Assembly: GCF_000495795.1 (NCBI RefSeq)
Contig: NZ_AWGD01000021.1
Coordinates: 62,001-126,000 of the forward strand
Direction: 5' to 3'
From: Asticcacaulis sp. AC460
GTDB lineage: Bacteria > Pseudomonadota > Alphaproteobacteria > Caulobacterales > Caulobacteraceae
DNA length: 64,000 bases
A program made the translations under genes and the position numbers. The notes under the pieces were generated by a model that was not told the origin of the DNA, searched no databases, and worked only from the letters and a program-made list of their open reading frames with translations. Of this stretch, positions 8,546-20,986 are shown in pieces (within the stretch, counting starts at the first letter, position 1; each line of letters begins with the position of its first letter).

Positions 8546-9760
8546 ATGGCAGATGATGTAACATCTCAGGTCGGACATAAGGGCGAGGACGATCGTAAGT
8601 TCACGATCAACTTCGGTCCGCAGCACCCTGCGGCCCACGGCGTGCTGCGCCTGGTCCTCGACCTGGACGGCGAAATCGTCGAGCGCGTCGATCCGCATAT
8701 CGGCCTGCTGCATCGCGGCACCGAAAAGCTGATGGAAGCGCGCACCTATCTGCAGAATATCCCGTATTTCGACCGCCTGGACTATGTGGCGCCGATGAAC
8801 CAGGAGCACGCCTTCTGCCTGGCCATCGAAAAGCTTCTGGGCCTCGAAGTGCCCAAACGGGCGCAATATATCCGCGTCATCTTCTCGGAAATCGGCCGCA
8901 TCCTGTCGCACCTGCTGAACGTGACGACCCAGGCCATGGACGTCGGCGCCTTGACGCCGCCGCTGTGGGGCTTCGAAGAGCGCGAAAAGCTGATGGTGTT
9001 CTATGAACGTGCCTGCGGTGCCCGCCTGCACGCCAACTATTTCCGCCCGGGCGGCGTCCACCAGGATTTGACGCCGGAGCTGATCGAGGACCTTATCGCC
9101 TGGTGCAAGTATTTCCCGAAGCCTTTGGCCGATATCGAAAGCCTGGTGACGGAAAACCGCATCTTCAAACAGCGCAATGTCGACATCGGCGTGGTCAGCA
9201 AGGAACAGGCCTTTGACTGGGGCTTTACCGGCGTGCTGATCCGCGGTTCGAACGTCGCCTGGGATCTGCGCAAGTCGCAGCCCTATGAGTGCTATGACGA
9301 ACTCGAGTTCGACATCGTGCTGGGCAAGAACGGCGACTGCTGGGACCGTTATCTGTGCCGTATCGAGGAGATGAAGCAGTCGGTCAAGATCATGCTGCAA
9401 TGCCTTGATAAACTTAAGCAAACGCCGGGCGAAGTTCTGGCAAAAGACCATAAGGTGACGCCGCCGCGCCGCGCCGAGATGAAAAATTCGATGGAAGCTT
9501 TGATCCATCACTTCAAGCTGTATACCGAAGGTTTCAAGACGCCGGAAGGCGAAGTCTATGCTGCCGTCGAAGCCCCCAAGGGCGAGTTCGGCGTCTATCT
9601 GGTGTCCGACGGCACCAACAAGCCCTATCGCTGCAAAATCCGTGCGCCGGGCTTCCCGCACCTGCAGGCCATGGACTGGCTGAACCGCGGCCATCTGCTG
9701 GCCGACGTGTCCGCCATCCTGGGCTCGCTCGACATCGTCTTCGGGGAGATCGACCGGTGA
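8546..9760 (+). CDS. nuoD: NADH-quinone oxidoreductase subunit D (49 kDa)
   Basis: Quinone-binding subunit of complex I, 404 residues, related to NiFe-hydrogenase large subunits. The N-terminal loop with the quinone-site histidine is visible in [15 protein letters not shown], and the signature [12 protein letters not shown] follows. The end [12 protein letters not shown]...DIVFGEIDR is family typical. Its TGA overlaps the GTG of the next, non-canonical gene by 4 bases. Confidence 0.97.
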   Translation: MADDVTSQVGHKGEDDRKFTINFGPQHPAAHGVLRLVLDLDGEIVERVDPHIGLLHRGTEKLMEARTYLQNIPYFDRLDYVAPMNQEHAFCLAIEKLLGLEVPKRAQYIRVIFSEIGRILSHLLNVTTQAMDVGALTPPLWGFEEREKLMVFYERACGARLHANYFRPGGVHQDLTPELIEDLIAWCKYFPKPLADIESLVTENRIFKQRNVDIGVVSKEQAFDWGFTGVLIRGSNVAWDLRKSQPYECYDELEFDIVLGKNGDCWDRYLCRIEEMKQSVKIMLQCLDKLKQTPGEVLAKDHKVTPPRRAEMKNSMEALIHHFKLYTEGFKTPEGEVYAAVEAPKGEFGVYLVSDGTNKPYRCKIRAPGFPHLQAMDWLNRGHLLADVSAILGSLDIVFGEIDR

Positions 9761-10164
9761 ACCCGCACGACCAGCAACTGCAATACATGCATCAGCATCC
9801 AGTGATGATGGCCGCCTTACCGCTGGCCTTCGCCATCACGGTTATTGCGTTGATTATCCTCGGGCGCTGGTATTTCAGCCGCCAGGCCTGGACCTACCAT
9901 CCTGGTGGCAAGGACGGATTTCTGCGCGATGAATTCCTGCGGTTGGGCGCCATCTTCCTGCCCGTGGCGGTGCTGATGGTGGCGGTACGCTGGTACATCT
10001 ACACCTTCGACATTGGCCTGATGAATTCGCCTTGGATCTATGCGGCCTTCCTGTCGGTGTTCGTGTTTCGTCGTCTGGCGGGTTTCCTGCCGTTCGTCCG
10101 CGACGCCGGCCGCCGCCTCGATGCGGCGCGGAAACAGGCGCATGACGCAAAGGTGGCGGCATGA
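9757..10164 (+). CDS. Uncharacterised small membrane protein inside the nuo operon
   Basis: 135 residues with a GTG start overlapping the nuoD stop (GTGA). I do not recognise a family. Three hydrophobic helices are visible at about 18-38, 66-84 and 90-108. Between the first two lies a polar loop ([21 protein letters not shown]), and the C-terminus is a basic, Ala-rich tail. The overlap implies translation together with nuoD, and codon use looks like the neighbours. It is not one of the 14 core complex I subunits. It could be an accessory or assembly factor, or a passenger gene. Presence at the same place in relatives would argue for a complex I role. Confidence 0.75.
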   Translation: MNPHDQQLQYMHQHPVMMAALPLAFAITVIALIILGRWYFSRQAWTYHPGGKDGFLRDEFLRLGAIFLPVAVLMVAVRWYIYTFDIGLMNSPWIYAAFLSVFVFRRLAGFLPFVRDAGRRLDAARKQAHDAKVAA

Positions 10165-10234
10165 TGTATGTAAAGTTTCGACTGTGTTCGACCGGCTTTG
10201 GTTTCAAAGCCGTCCTTAAGAGTAGAGAGGCCTG

Positions 10235-10887
10235 ATGTCCGTACGTCGTCTCGCGGCGGTACAGCCGGCCAGTTTCGCTTTTTCTCCGGAAACCATGGAG
10301 AAGGCCAACTGGTGGATCGCCAAATATCCGGAAAATCGCCGCCAGAGCGCGGTGATCCCGATCCTGTGGCTGGTGCAGAAGCAGGAAGGCTGGGTCAGTG
10401 AACCCGCTATCTCCGCCATCGCGCGGCTGCTGGCCATGCCGCAGATCCGCGTCTATGAAGTCGCAACCTTCTACACCATGTTCATGCTGGAGCCCGTGGG
10501 TTCGGCGGCGCTGATCCAGGTGTGCGGCACGACGCCGTGCATGCTGCGTGGTTCGGACGCGCTGATCGCCGTGTGCAAGGCCAAGATCGGCCCGAAGGAC
10601 AAGCTGTCGGCCGACGGCCTGTTCACCTGGCAGGAGGTTGAATGCCTGGGCGCGTGCTGCAATGCGCCGATGGCCCAGATCAACGACTATTTCTACGAAG
10701 ACCTGACCGCCGAAAACATGGTGCAGATCATCGACGACTTCGCCGCCGGCAAGAAGCCTGCGCCCGGCCCGTACAACGGCCGCAAGACGTCGGAACCGCT
10801 GGGCGGCGCCACGACCCTGTCCGACCCGAAGCTGTTTGACGGCTCGGCCGCCAAGGCGATCAAGATCCCCAACGCTCCGGAGAAGGC

Positions 10888-10891
<4 letters not shown>
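10235..10891 (+). CDS. nuoE: NADH-quinone oxidoreductase subunit E (24 kDa)
   Basis: Carries 2Fe-2S cluster N1a in the NADH-oxidising module; 218 residues. The thioredoxin-like fold's ligands are Cys97 and Cys102 (QVCGTTPC) and Cys137 and Cys141 (ECLGACC). The last 45 residues, rich in Pro, Gly and Ala, extend beyond the core domain as in other alphaproteobacteria. Its stop overlaps the nuoF start (ATGATG). Confidence 0.97.
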
Positions 10892-12204
<1,313 letters not shown>

Positions 12205-12208
12205 GGAT

Positions 12209-12643
12209 ATGCAGGGCAAGGTCTTGAGCTACAACGGGTCGACGGGCGTTATCAGCGGTGATGACGGCCGGCGCTACACGTTTTCGGCCGCCGACCTTGG
12301 CGATGGCGTCACCTATGTGCCGGCAGGGTCCGCCGTCGATTTCGAAGTTGTGGGTGATACGGCCACCAGCATCTATGTGATCGTGACCGCGCTGGGTGAA
12401 AAGAACAAGTGGATCGCCGCCCTGCTGTGCTTCTTCTTCGGCTGGTTCGGGGTCCATAAGTTCTATCTCGGCAAGACCAATGCCGGCATCATCATGGCGC
12501 TCTGCGGCACGGTCGGCTGGGTCGTGGTGCTACCGGGGCTGGCTATGATGTTCATCTCGTTTATCGAGCTGATCATCTATCTGGTGAAAAGCGACCAGAG
12601 TTTTTATGAGGACTATGTTGCAGGGAATCGTTCCTGGTTCTAG
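12209..12643 (+). CDS. OB-fold/TM2-domain membrane protein inside the nuo operon
   Basis: 144 residues, four bases after the nuoF stop and 72 bases before nuoG. Residues 1-60 look like a small beta-barrel of cold-shock type (GKVLSYNGSTGVISGDDGRR), a segment often attached to TM2 domains. Residues 66-125 are a TM2 domain: KNKWIAALLCFFFGWFGVHKFYLGK, a turn, then a second and perhaps third helix. TM2 proteins are found in many bacteria and eukaryotes, mostly without known function. The tight spacing and GGAGTAGGG before the ATG imply co-transcription with nuoF. It is not a standard complex I subunit. Confidence 0.85.
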   Translation: MQGKVLSYNGSTGVISGDDGRRYTFSAADLGDGVTYVPAGSAVDFEVVGDTATSIYVIVTALGEKNKWIAALLCFFFGWFGVHKFYLGKTNAGIIMALCGTVGWVVVLPGLAMMFISFIELIIYLVKSDQSFYEDYVAGNRSWF

Positions 12644-12715
12644 CAGCAAGTCGCAAAGGCCGCGGAAAGTTGATAATTTTCTGCAACTTGTTTGAATGTT
12701 TTGAGGTTAAGGCAG

Positions 12716-14776
12716 ATGCCCAAGGCTAAAGTCAACGGTGTGGAGGTCGAGTTCGACCCCGGCATGACCGTGCTTCAGGTGGCGGAACTGGCGGGGGAGG
12801 AAATCCCGCGCTTCTGTTATCATGAGCGCCTGTCGATCGCCGGCAACTGCCGCATGTGCCTGGTTGAGGTAAAGCCCGGACCGCCGAAGCCGCAGGCTTC
12901 GTGCGCCCTGCCGGCCGCCGATAACCAGGAGATCTTCACCAATACGCCGATGGTCAAGAAGGCCCGCGAAGGCGTGATGGAATTCCTGCTGATCAACCAC
13001 CCGCTGGATTGCCCGATCTGCGACCAGGGCGGCGAATGCGACCTGCAGGACCAGTCGGTGGCTTACGGCAAGGGCGATTCCCGCTATGGCGAGAACAAGC
13101 GCGCCGTCGAGGAAAAGCATCTCGGGCCGACGATCAAGACCTTCATGACCCGCTGCATCCAGTGCACGCGCTGCGTTCGTTTCACCACGGAAGTGGCCGG
13201 CGTCACCGAGATGGGCATGATTTCGCGCGGCGAGGGCGCTGAGATCACCTCCTACTTGGAACAGGCCGTGACGTCGGAACTGTCGGGCAATGTCAACGAC
13301 CTGTGTCCGGTCGGTGCGCTGACGCACAAGCCGTGGTCGTTCAACTATCGCCCGTGGGAGCTGACCAAGACCGAGACCATCGATGTTCATGACGCCTTGG
13401 GCGCCCATATCCGCATCGACAACCGCGGTCCGGCCGTGCTGCGCGCCCTGCCGCGGCTGAAGGAAGACGTCAACGAGGAATGGCTGACGGACAAGTCGCG
13501 CTATGCCGTCGACGGGCTTTCGCGCAAGCGTCTCGACCGCCCTTACGTCCGCAAGGGCGGCAAGCTGGAACCCGTGTCGTGGGATGAGGCCCTGAACGCG
13601 GTGGCCGGCAAGCTGAACGCGACAGCCAAGAATAAGATCGGCGTCATCGCCGGTGACCTGACCGATGCCGAAACCCTGAAGGCCGCCAAGGACCTGTTCT
13701 ACGCCATGGGCGTGACCAACCTGGATTGCCGTCAGGACGGCGCCAAGATCGGTCCGGTCAGCCAGTCTACGCCGCGTGAATCGTGGCTGTTCAATTCCGG
13801 CATCGCCGGGATTGAGGACGCCGACGCCATCCTGATCGTCGGCAGCGACCTGCGCCTCGAAGCCAGCCTGATCAATACCCGTATCCGCAAGACCTGGCTG
13901 CGCAACGCCGTCCAGGTCGGGGTGATCGGCCAGGCGGTCGACCTGACCTATGACTATACGCACGTAGGTGTCGGCCCGAAGGCGCTGAAAGATTTCAAGA
14001 AAAATGGCTTCCGCGATGTGCTGAAAAACGCTCAGCGTCCGGCCATCCTGGTCGGTTCCGGCGCCTTGGCCGGCGATGACGGTGCGGCAGTGCTGCGCGA
14101 AGTCGCCGAGATCGCCGAGAGCTGCGGCGTCGTCAAGGACGGTTGGAACGGCTTCAACGTCGTCCATGCCGCCGCTTCGCGGGTCGCCGGCCTGGATCTC
14201 GGCTTCGTGCCGGTGGGTGAGGCGATCGACGCCACCGCCATGCTGAAAGGCGCGGTCGATACCCTGGTCCTGCTGGGCGCCGACGAATTTGACTCCTCCG
14301 GCCTGGACAAGACCTTCGTCGTCTATATCGGTTCGCACGGCGACAAGGGTGCGGCGACGGCCGATGTCATCCTGCCGGGCGCGGCCTATACCGAAAAGTC
14401 GGGCATCTACACCAATCTGGAAGGCCGGGTTCAGATCGCCGAACGCTGCGTCTTCCCGAAGGGCGAAGCGAAAGAAGACTGGGCCATCCTGCGCGCTCTG
14501 TCGGACAAGGTCGGCCACACCCTGCCGTATGACAACTTGGCGCAGCTGCGTGAGAAGCTGATCACCGACCACCCGGTGTTCGGGCGTATCGACGTCAAGC
14601 CGGCCGCCAAGACCTTCGACCTGAAAGCGGTCGGCGCCAAGGGCGACATCAAGGACCGCGTGTTCGTGTCGCCGATCGTCGACTTCTATCTGACCAACCC
14701 CATCGCCCGGGCGTCCGTCGCCATGGCGGAGTGCTCGGCGGCGCGCGGCGCTCATCTCAAGGCCGCGGCTGAGTAA
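12716..14776 (+). CDS. nuoG: NADH-quinone oxidoreductase subunit G (75 kDa)
   Basis: Largest peripheral subunit, 686 residues, carrying Fe-S clusters N1b, N4 and N5. In order: a 2Fe-2S ferredoxin domain (FCYHERLSIAGNCRMC and CALPA), the His-Cys3 motif HPLDCPICDQGGEC for N5, then CIQCTRC and NDLCPVGALT for N4, and a long molybdopterin-oxidoreductase-like domain without cofactor. ATG 12716 is chosen over an in-frame start at 12692 because it gives the family N-terminus MPKAKVNG and has TTGAGG upstream. The gap before it holds only the TM2 gene's end and this ribosome site. Confidence 0.96.
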   Translation: MPKAKVNGVEVEFDPGMTVLQVAELAGEEIPRFCYHERLSIAGNCRMCLVEVKPGPPKPQASCALPAADNQEIFTNTPMVKKAREGVMEFLLINHPLDCPICDQGGECDLQDQSVAYGKGDSRYGENKRAVEEKHLGPTIKTFMTRCIQCTRCVRFTTEVAGVTEMGMISRGEGAEITSYLEQAVTSELSGNVNDLCPVGALTHKPWSFNYRPWELTKTETIDVHDALGAHIRIDNRGPAVLRALPRLKEDVNEEWLTDKSRYAVDGLSRKRLDRPYVRKGGKLEPVSWDEALNAVAGKLNATAKNKIGVIAGDLTDAETLKAAKDLFYAMGVTNLDCRQDGAKIGPVSQSTPRESWLFNSGIAGIEDADAILIVGSDLRLEASLINTRIRKTWLRNAVQVGVIGQAVDLTYDYTHVGVGPKALKDFKKNGFRDVLKNAQRPAILVGSGALAGDDGAAVLREVAEIAESCGVVKDGWNGFNVVHAAASRVAGLDLGFVPVGEAIDATAMLKGAVDTLVLLGADEFDSSGLDKTFVVYIGSHGDKGAATADVILPGAAYTEKSGIYTNLEGRVQIAERCVFPKGEAKEDWAILRALSDKVGHTLPYDNLAQLREKLITDHPVFGRIDVKPAAKTFDLKAVGAKGDIKDRVFVSPIVDFYLTNPIARASVAMAECSAARGAHLKAAAE

Positions 14777-14788
14777 GGAACCTGGACT

Positions 14789-15880
14789 ATGGATGCTAAT
14801 TTTTGGGCAGGACCGATCGGCTGGACGATCATCACGGTGGGGCAGGCGCTGGCCGTCATCATGGGCGTGATGGTGTCTCTGGCCTTCCTGCTGTGGGGTG
14901 ACCGCAAGGTGTGGGCCGGCGTGCAGATGCGCAAGGGCCCGAATGTGGTCGGTCCCTTCGGCCTGTTTCAGTCCTTCGCCGACTTCTTCAAATTCGTCTT
15001 CAAGGAAGTCATCATTCCGGCCGGCGCCGACAAGGCCGTGTTCCTACTGGCGCCGCTGATCTCGTTCGTCCTGGCGTTCGCGGCCTGGGCCGTTATTCCG
15101 TTCGCCCCTGGCTGGGTGGTGTCGAACATCAATGTCGGCATCCTGTACCTGCTGGGGATCTCGTCGTTGGGCGTCTACGGCATTATCATGGGCGGCTGGG
15201 CGTCGAACTCGAAATACCCCTTCCTGGGTGGCCTGCGTTCGGCAGCCCAGATGGTGTCCTACGAAGTCTCGATCGGCTTTATCCTGGTCACGGTCATCCT
15301 GCTGACCGGTTCGATGAACCTGAGCGACATCGTCAATCACCAGAAGAGCAGCATCCTGAACTGGAATTTCCTTGGCGGAAGTCTGGCTTCACTGCTGGGC
15401 GGCAACCTGTGGGCGCTGATCCCGCTGGTCGTCATGTTCCCGATCATGGTCATGTTCTTCATCTCGGCCCTGGCCGAAACCAACCGTCCGCCGTTCGACC
15501 TGCCGGAAGCGGAATCGGAACTGGTCGCCGGCTATCAGGTTGAATATTCCTCGACGCCGTACCTGCTGTTCATGATCGGTGAATACGCCAACATCGTTCT
15601 GATGTGCGCCATGATCACCATCCTGTTCTTCGGCGGCTGGTACCTGCCGTTCCCGATCGACGGACTGGGGATGCCTGCCTGGCTCGAAACCGTCGTCTAC
15701 CTGCTGACCTTTATCGGCAAGGTGGTGTTCTGGTTCATCATGTTCGCTCTGGTCAAGGCGATCGTGCCGCGCTACCGCTACGACCAACTGATGCGTCTGG
15801 GCTGGAAGGTCTTCCTGCCGCTGTCGCTGGTCGCCGTGGTCATTATCGCTGCTTACCGCGTTTATGGAGGCGCCCTGTGA
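14789..15880 (+). CDS. nuoH: NADH-quinone oxidoreductase subunit H
   Basis: Membrane subunit of 363 residues with about eight or nine helices, at the junction of the two arms and forming part of the quinone chamber. The signatures [22 protein letters not shown] and [19 protein letters not shown] are present; the acidic loop is thought to couple redox to proton transfer. The TGA overlaps the GTG start of nuoI. Confidence 0.97.
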   Translation: MDANFWAGPIGWTIITVGQALAVIMGVMVSLAFLLWGDRKVWAGVQMRKGPNVVGPFGLFQSFADFFKFVFKEVIIPAGADKAVFLLAPLISFVLAFAAWAVIPFAPGWVVSNINVGILYLLGISSLGVYGIIMGGWASNSKYPFLGGLRSAAQMVSYEVSIGFILVTVILLTGSMNLSDIVNHQKSSILNWNFLGGSLASLLGGNLWALIPLVVMFPIMVMFFISALAETNRPPFDLPEAESELVAGYQVEYSSTPYLLFMIGEYANIVLMCAMITILFFGGWYLPFPIDGLGMPAWLETVVYLLTFIGKVVFWFIMFALVKAIVPRYRYDQLMRLGWKVFLPLSLVAVVIIAAYRVYGGAL

Positions 15881-16368
15881 TTTCCCGCATCCTCAATGGC
15901 ATCAAGGCGGCGCTGCTGCTCGACTTCGTCGGCGCGACCTTCCTGGCCGTGAAATACATGTTCCGCCACAAGGCGACCATCAACTATCCCTTCGAAAAGG
16001 GTCCGATCTCGCCGCGTTTCCGCGGTGAACACGCCCTGCGCCGCTACGCCAACGGCGAAGAACGCTGCATCGCCTGCAAGCTGTGCGAAGCCATCTGCCC
16101 GGCCCAGGCCATTACCATCGAGGCCGAGCCGCGTGATGACGGTTCGCGTCGTACGACGCGCTACGACATCGACATGGTCAAGTGCATCTATTGCGGTCTG
16201 TGCCAGGAAGCCTGCCCGGTCGACGCCATCGTTGAAGGGCCGAACTTCGAGTTCTCGACCGATACGCGTGAAGAACTGCTGTACGACAAGGACCGGCTGC
16301 TGGCCAACGGCGACCGCTGGGAGCGCGAAATTGCTCGCGCTCTCGAACTCGACGCGCCCTACAGGTAA
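15877..16368 (+). CDS. nuoI: NADH-quinone oxidoreductase subunit I
   Basis: Ferredoxin-like subunit of 163 residues with clusters N6a and N6b. Two CxxCxxCxxxC motifs are complete: Cys64, 67, 70, 74 and Cys103, 106, 109, 113. The GTG at 15877, with GGAGG a few bases upstream, overlaps the nuoH stop and gives the usual length. An amphipathic N-terminal helix ([14 protein letters not shown]) lies on the membrane. Confidence 0.96.
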   Translation: MISRILNGIKAALLLDFVGATFLAVKYMFRHKATINYPFEKGPISPRFRGEHALRRYANGEERCIACKLCEAICPAQAITIEAEPRDDGSRRTTRYDIDMVKCIYCGLCQEACPVDAIVEGPNFEFSTDTREELLYDKDRLLANGDRWEREIARALELDAPYR

Positions 16369-16385
16369 GGTGAGGATTTAAACAC

Positions 16386-17000
16386 ATGACCTTGATGGCA
16401 ATCGCTTTTTACCTGATGGCTGCGGTGACGCTGGTCGCCGGCCTGCTGGTGGTCACGGCGCGCAATCCCGTGCACAGCGTCCTTTACCTAATCCTGGCCT
16501 TTTTCTCGGCGGCCGGCCTGTTCGTCCTGTTGGGGGCGGAGTTCCTGGCCATGCTGCTGATCGTCGTCTATGTCGGCGCCGTGGCCGTGCTGTTCCTGTT
16601 CGTGGTGATGATGCTCGACGTCGACTTCATCAAACTGCGCCAGGGTTTTGCCAATTATCTGGCGCCTGGTGCGGTTGTCGCCGGCATCCTGGCCTTCGAG
16701 CTGGTCTTCGTCGGGTGGGCCGTGGCCGAACGTGGCGCCGCCGCCGGCAAGACGCCCCAGACGGCGACCGCCGAGGCGACCAACATCCAGACCATCGGCC
16801 TGGAGCTGTACACCACCTACGCCTACATCTTTGAAGCGGCCGGCTTTGTCCTGCTGGTCGCCATGATCGGGGCCATCGTCCTGACCCTGCGCCACCGCAC
16901 CTACGTCAAGCGCCAGGACATCTTCAAGCAGGTGACGCGCCGCCGCAAGGACTCGGTCGCTGTCGTCCCCGCCAAGACCGGAGAAGGAATCCAGGAATGA
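16386..17000 (+). CDS. nuoJ: NADH-quinone oxidoreductase subunit J
   Basis: Membrane subunit of 204 residues with five helices in the first 175. The third helix carries the conserved [26 protein letters not shown] segment whose pi-bulge is linked to the conformational switch of complex I. The basic C-terminal tail is cytoplasmic. The stop overlaps nuoK by 4 bases. Confidence 0.96.
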   Translation: MTLMAIAFYLMAAVTLVAGLLVVTARNPVHSVLYLILAFFSAAGLFVLLGAEFLAMLLIVVYVGAVAVLFLFVVMMLDVDFIKLRQGFANYLAPGAVVAGILAFELVFVGWAVAERGAAAGKTPQTATAEATNIQTIGLELYTTYAYIFEAAGFVLLVAMIGAIVLTLRHRTYVKRQDIFKQVTRRRKDSVAVVPAKTGEGIQE

Positions 17001-17323
17001 ACGCCGTCGAACCGCTGACCATCGGCCTGGTCCACTATCTCACCGTCTCGGCGATCCTGTTCACCATCGGGGTGTTCGGCATCTTCGTGAACCGCCGCAA
17101 CATCATCATCATTCTGATGTCGGTTGAACTGATCCTGCTGTCGGTGAACATCAACTTCGTCGCCTTTTCCAGCTTCCTGCACAATGTGCAGGGCCAGGTC
17201 ATGGCGATGTTCGTGCTGACCGTTGCCGCGGCCGAAGCCGCCGTCGGGCTGGCCATTCTTGTGACCTTCTTCCGTAATCGCGGCGATATCGCTGTCGATG
17301 ACGCCAGCATGATGAAAGGATAG
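16997..17323 (+). CDS. nuoK: NADH-quinone oxidoreductase subunit K
   Basis: Small proton-channel subunit, 108 residues, three helices. Two membrane glutamates expected for the proton path are visible in [14 protein letters not shown] and [11 protein letters not shown]. The first six or seven residues are an extension compared with the usual 101-residue protein; ATG 16997 overlapping nuoJ is still the only good start. Confidence 0.96.
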   Translation: MNAVEPLTIGLVHYLTVSAILFTIGVFGIFVNRRNIIIILMSVELILLSVNINFVAFSSFLHNVQGQVMAMFVLTVAAAEAAVGLAILVTFFRNRGDIAVDDASMMKG

Positions 17324-17329
17324 GTCGTC

Positions 17330-19453
17330 GTGCTTTTCGAGACCTCCGCTCACGCCGCACCCGCCGCGCACGGGGCCGCGCATGTTGCCGAAGCGGCGCA
17401 TGCTATAGCTTCCGCGCCGCCTGAGGGCATGGCGACCATTGTTACCGTCTGCGTTCTGGCGCCCATTGTCGGCGCGGCCATTGCTGGCTTCTTCGGCCGC
17501 CGCATCGGTAATATCCCGTCGCAACTGGTGACCACGGGCCTGCTGTTCCTGTCCTGTGTCCTGGGCTGGTACACCTTTATCCAGCACACCTGGGGCGGCA
17601 TGCCCGACTTTACGATCAAGCTGCTGGACTTCATCAATATCGGTGATTTCAAGTCGGCTTGGTCGGTGCGCATCGACGCCCTGTCGGCGACCATGCTGGT
17701 CGTGGTGACGACGGTGTCGTCGCTGGTCCACCTGTATTCCTGGGGCTACATGTCCGAGGACGACTCGCGGCCGCGTTTCTTCAGCTACCTGTCGCTGTTC
17801 ACCTTCGCCATGCTGATGCTGGTGACCGCCGCCGACTTCATGCAGCTGTTCTTTGGCTGGGAAGGGGTGGGCCTGGCGTCCTACCTGCTGATCGGCTTCT
17901 GGTTCCAGAAGGACAGCGCCAGCTCAGCCGCCATCAAGGCTTTCGTGGTCAACCGGGTCGGTGACTTCGGCTTCGCCCTGGGCATCATGACCATCTTCTG
18001 GCAGTTCGGCACGATCAATTTCGGCGAACTGTTCCCGCTGCTGGCCAACCAGCACGGGCATGCCTGGGAATTTGCCGGGATGTATTTCTCCGCGCTGGAT
18101 CTGGCCGCCTTCCTGCTGTTCATCGGCGCCATGGGCAAGTCGGCGCAGTTCTTCCTGCACACCTGGCTGCCCGACGCCATGGAAGGCCCGACCCCGGTTT
18201 CGGCGCTGATTCACGCCGCCACCATGGTCACCGCCGGCGTCTATATGGTCTGCCTGCTGTCGCCGCTGTTCGAAATGGCGCCCCAGGCCAAGATGATCGT
18301 CGCCTATGTCGGCGCCATCACCGCCATCTTTGCGGCTTCGATCGGCTTTACCCAGAACGACATCAAGCGGGTCATCGCCTATTCGACCTGTTCGCAGTTG
18401 GGCTACATGTTCTTCGCCGCCGGGGTTGGGGCCTATCAGGCGGCCATGTTCCACCTGTTCACCCATGCCTTCTTCAAGGCGCTGCTGTTCCTGGGCGCCG
18501 GTTCGGTCATCCACGGCATGCACCATGAACAGGATATGCGGAAGATGGGCGGCCTATGGAAGTACCTCCCGGTCACCTATGCCGTCATGACGATCGGCAC
18601 CATCGCCATCACCGGTCTGGGCATTCCCTATACTGAAATTGGTTTCGCCGGCTTCTTCTCCAAGGACGCCATTATCGAATCCGCCTGGGTTATGCACGGT
18701 ACGGCGCAAGGCACGTTCGCCTTCTGGATGGGTATCCTGGCGGCGCTGCTGACTTCGTTCTACAGCTTCCGCCTGGTCTTCATGACCTTCCATGGCAAGA
18801 AGACCTGGGAGCAAGGGAAGCATGGGGACCACGGCCACGACGATCATCACGCGCATGACGATCACGGCCATGGCCATGCCCACACGCCGCACGAAAGCCC
18901 TTGGATCATGCTGGTGCCGCTGATCGCCTTGGCGGTCGGCGCGGTCGCTGCCGGTTTCGTCTTCGCGCCGTATTTCATCGGCGAACACGCCCACGCCTTC
19001 TGGGGCAACGCCATTCAGGTGGCTGCCGACAACCACGTCATGCACGACGCTCATCATATCGAAGAGGTGTGGGTCAAGCTGGCGCCGCTGGTCGTTACCC
19101 TGATCGGTCTGGCCCTGGCGTGGTACTTCTACCTGCTGCGCCCGTCGCTGCCGAAGAAGATGGCCGCCAACGAAGGCCCGATCTGGACCTTCCTGTACAA
19201 CAAGTGGTTCTTCGACGAGATTTACCAGGCGACCTTCGTCAAGCTGACCAAGTGGCTGGGCGACGTCTTCTGGAAGATCGGCGACGTCAAGATCATCGAC
19301 GGCCTCGGTCCCAACGGCGTTGCCTGGACGGCATTGAAGTCGGCCAAGAATCTGGTCAAGACCCAGACCGGCTACGTCTATCACTATGCCTTTTTCATGT
19401 TCCTCGGCGTTGTCGGCCTGCTTACCTGGGCTGTCTTCGGACTGGCGCACTAA
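17330..19453 (+). CDS. nuoL: NADH-quinone oxidoreductase subunit L
   Basis: Largest proton-pumping antiporter-like subunit, 707 residues, with about 16 helices and the long lateral helix at the C-terminal end. The signatures [16 protein letters not shown] and [25 protein letters not shown] are present. Two oddities: a 30-residue Ala/His-rich N-terminal extension before the first helix, and a cytosolic loop at about 498-522 with some thirteen histidines mixed with Asp and Gly. The GTG at 17330 follows nuoK by 6 bases. A later ATG at 17429 would remove the extension but its ribosome site is poorly spaced, so the exact start is uncertain. Confidence 0.93.
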   Translation: MLFETSAHAAPAAHGAAHVAEAAHAIASAPPEGMATIVTVCVLAPIVGAAIAGFFGRRIGNIPSQLVTTGLLFLSCVLGWYTFIQHTWGGMPDFTIKLLDFINIGDFKSAWSVRIDALSATMLVVVTTVSSLVHLYSWGYMSEDDSRPRFFSYLSLFTFAMLMLVTAADFMQLFFGWEGVGLASYLLIGFWFQKDSASSAAIKAFVVNRVGDFGFALGIMTIFWQFGTINFGELFPLLANQHGHAWEFAGMYFSALDLAAFLLFIGAMGKSAQFFLHTWLPDAMEGPTPVSALIHAATMVTAGVYMVCLLSPLFEMAPQAKMIVAYVGAITAIFAASIGFTQNDIKRVIAYSTCSQLGYMFFAAGVGAYQAAMFHLFTHAFFKALLFLGAGSVIHGMHHEQDMRKMGGLWKYLPVTYAVMTIGTIAITGLGIPYTEIGFAGFFSKDAIIESAWVMHGTAQGTFAFWMGILAALLTSFYSFRLVFMTFHGKKTWEQGKHGDHGHDDHHAHDDHGHGHAHTPHESPWIMLVPLIALAVGAVAAGFVFAPYFIGEHAHAFWGNAIQVAADNHVMHDAHHIEEVWVKLAPLVVTLIGLALAWYFYLLRPSLPKKMAANEGPIWTFLYNKWFFDEIYQATFVKLTKWLGDVFWKIGDVKIIDGLGPNGVAWTALKSAKNLVKTQTGYVYHYAFFMFLGVVGLLTWAVFGLAH

Positions 19454-19471
19454 GGGGAGACGGAACACATT

Positions 19472-20986
19472 ATGCTACCTGCCATCCCCAACCTCCTCAG
19501 CATCATCACCTTCGCGCCGCTATTCGGTGCGGCGGTGATCATGATCCTGCGCGCGCTGTCGCGCCGGGACGACGAGGCCGTCATCGCCCGCAACGCCAAA
19601 TGGATCAGCCTGTGGACCACCCTGGTCACCCTGGCCCTGTCGGTCGTCATGCTGCTGCAGTTCAAGGGCAGCGACGCCGGCTACCAGTTTGTCGAACGCT
19701 ATACGTGGTTCGGACCGATTTCGTACCATATGGGTGTCGACGGCATTTCGATCCTGTTCGTTGCGCTGACGGCCTTCCTGATGCCGCTGTGTATCGCCGC
19801 CTCTTGGACCTCGATCAGCCAGCGCGTGACCGAATATATGGTCGCCTTCCTGCTGCTGGAGACCCTGGTCATCGGCGTCTTCACGTCGCTGGACATCTTC
19901 CTGTTCTATATCTTCTTCGAAGGCGGCCTGGTGCCTATGTTCCTGATCATCGGGATCTGGGGCGGCAAGGACCGGGTCTACGCGGCTTACAAGTTCTTCC
20001 TCTACACCTTGCTGGGGTCTGTGCTGATGCTGGCGGCCATGTTGTACATGGTCAACAAGCTGGGCACCGCCGATATCCCGGAAATGACGCGACTGCTCAC
20101 CGAGGCGCCATTCCCGGTCGATGTCCAGGGCTTCCTGTGGTTCGCCTTCTTCGCCTCGTTCGCTGTCAAGATGCCGATGTGGCCGGTCCATACCTGGTTG
20201 CCCGATGCCCACGTCCAGGCGCCGACGGCCGGTTCGGTCATGCTGGCCGGCATTCTGCTGAAGCTGGGCGGTTATGGCTTTATCCGCTTCAACTTGCCGA
20301 TGTTCGCGCAAGCGTCGGAGATGTTCGCGCCGCTGGTCATGGCCCTGTCGGTGATCGCCGTGGTCTATACCTCGCTGGTCGCCTTCCGCCAGACGGACAT
20401 CAAGAAGCTGATTGCCTATTCGTCGGTCGCCCACATGGGCTTCGTGACCATGGGTATCTTCGCTGGTAACCAGCTCGGCGTCGAAGGCGCCATCTTCCAG
20501 ATGATCAGCCACGGCCTGATTTCGGGCGCGCTCTTCCTCTGCGTCGGTGTCGTCTATGACCGCTGGCATACGCGTGAGATCGCCTTCTATGGCGGCCTGA
20601 CCAAGCTGATGCCGCACTTCGCGTTCATCTTCCTGCTGTTCACCATGGCCAATGTCGGCCTGCCGGGGACGTCGGGCTTCATCGGCGAAATCACCACCAT
20701 GACCGGCGCCTACGACTGGGGCACCTGGGTCGCGCTGGTCTCGGCCTCGGGCGTCATCTTCTCGGCGGTCTATGCCCTGAACCTCTATAAGCGCGTGATG
20801 TTCGGCGTCGTTACCAATGACGAGCTGAAGAAATATCCCGATGTCGACGCCCGTGAGATCGCGATCTTCACGCCGCTGATCATCGGCACGCTTGTGCTGG
20901 GTATCTATCCAGCCTTTGTTTTTGACTTCACCACGGCCAGCGTCGATGGGCTTGTAAAAGCCTATCAGGCCGCGATCGGCGGATGA
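19472..20986 (+). CDS. nuoM: NADH-quinone oxidoreductase subunit M
   Basis: Antiporter-like proton-pumping subunit, 504 residues, 14 helices. Family marks: [19 protein letters not shown] near the N-terminus, [28 protein letters not shown] in the channel region and [23 protein letters not shown] precedes the ATG. Overlaps nuoN. Confidence 0.97.
   Translation: MLPAIPNLLSIITFAPLFGAAVIMILRALSRRDDEAVIARNAKWISLWTTLVTLALSVVMLLQFKGSDAGYQFVERYTWFGPISYHMGVDGISILFVALTAFLMPLCIAASWTSISQRVTEYMVAFLLLETLVIGVFTSLDIFLFYIFFEGGLVPMFLIIGIWGGKDRVYAAYKFFLYTLLGSVLMLAAMLYMVNKLGTADIPEMTRLLTEAPFPVDVQGFLWFAFFASFAVKMPMWPVHTWLPDAHVQAPTAGSVMLAGILLKLGGYGFIRFNLPMFAQASEMFAPLVMALSVIAVVYTSLVAFRQTDIKKLIAYSSVAHMGFVTMGIFAGNQLGVEGAIFQMISHGLISGALFLCVGVVYDRWHTREIAFYGGLTKLMPHFAFIFLLFTMANVGLPGTSGFIGEITTMTGAYDWGTWVALVSASGVIFSAVYALNLYKRVMFGVVTNDELKKYPDVDAREIAIFTPLIIGTLVLGIYPAFVFDFTTASVDGLVKAYQAAIGG

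Noticed and set aside
12707-14755. 682-codon open frame antisense to nuoG
   Set aside because: A shadow of GC-rich codon use; the plus strand encodes an unmistakable NuoG and the antisense protein is low-complexity with no family motifs.
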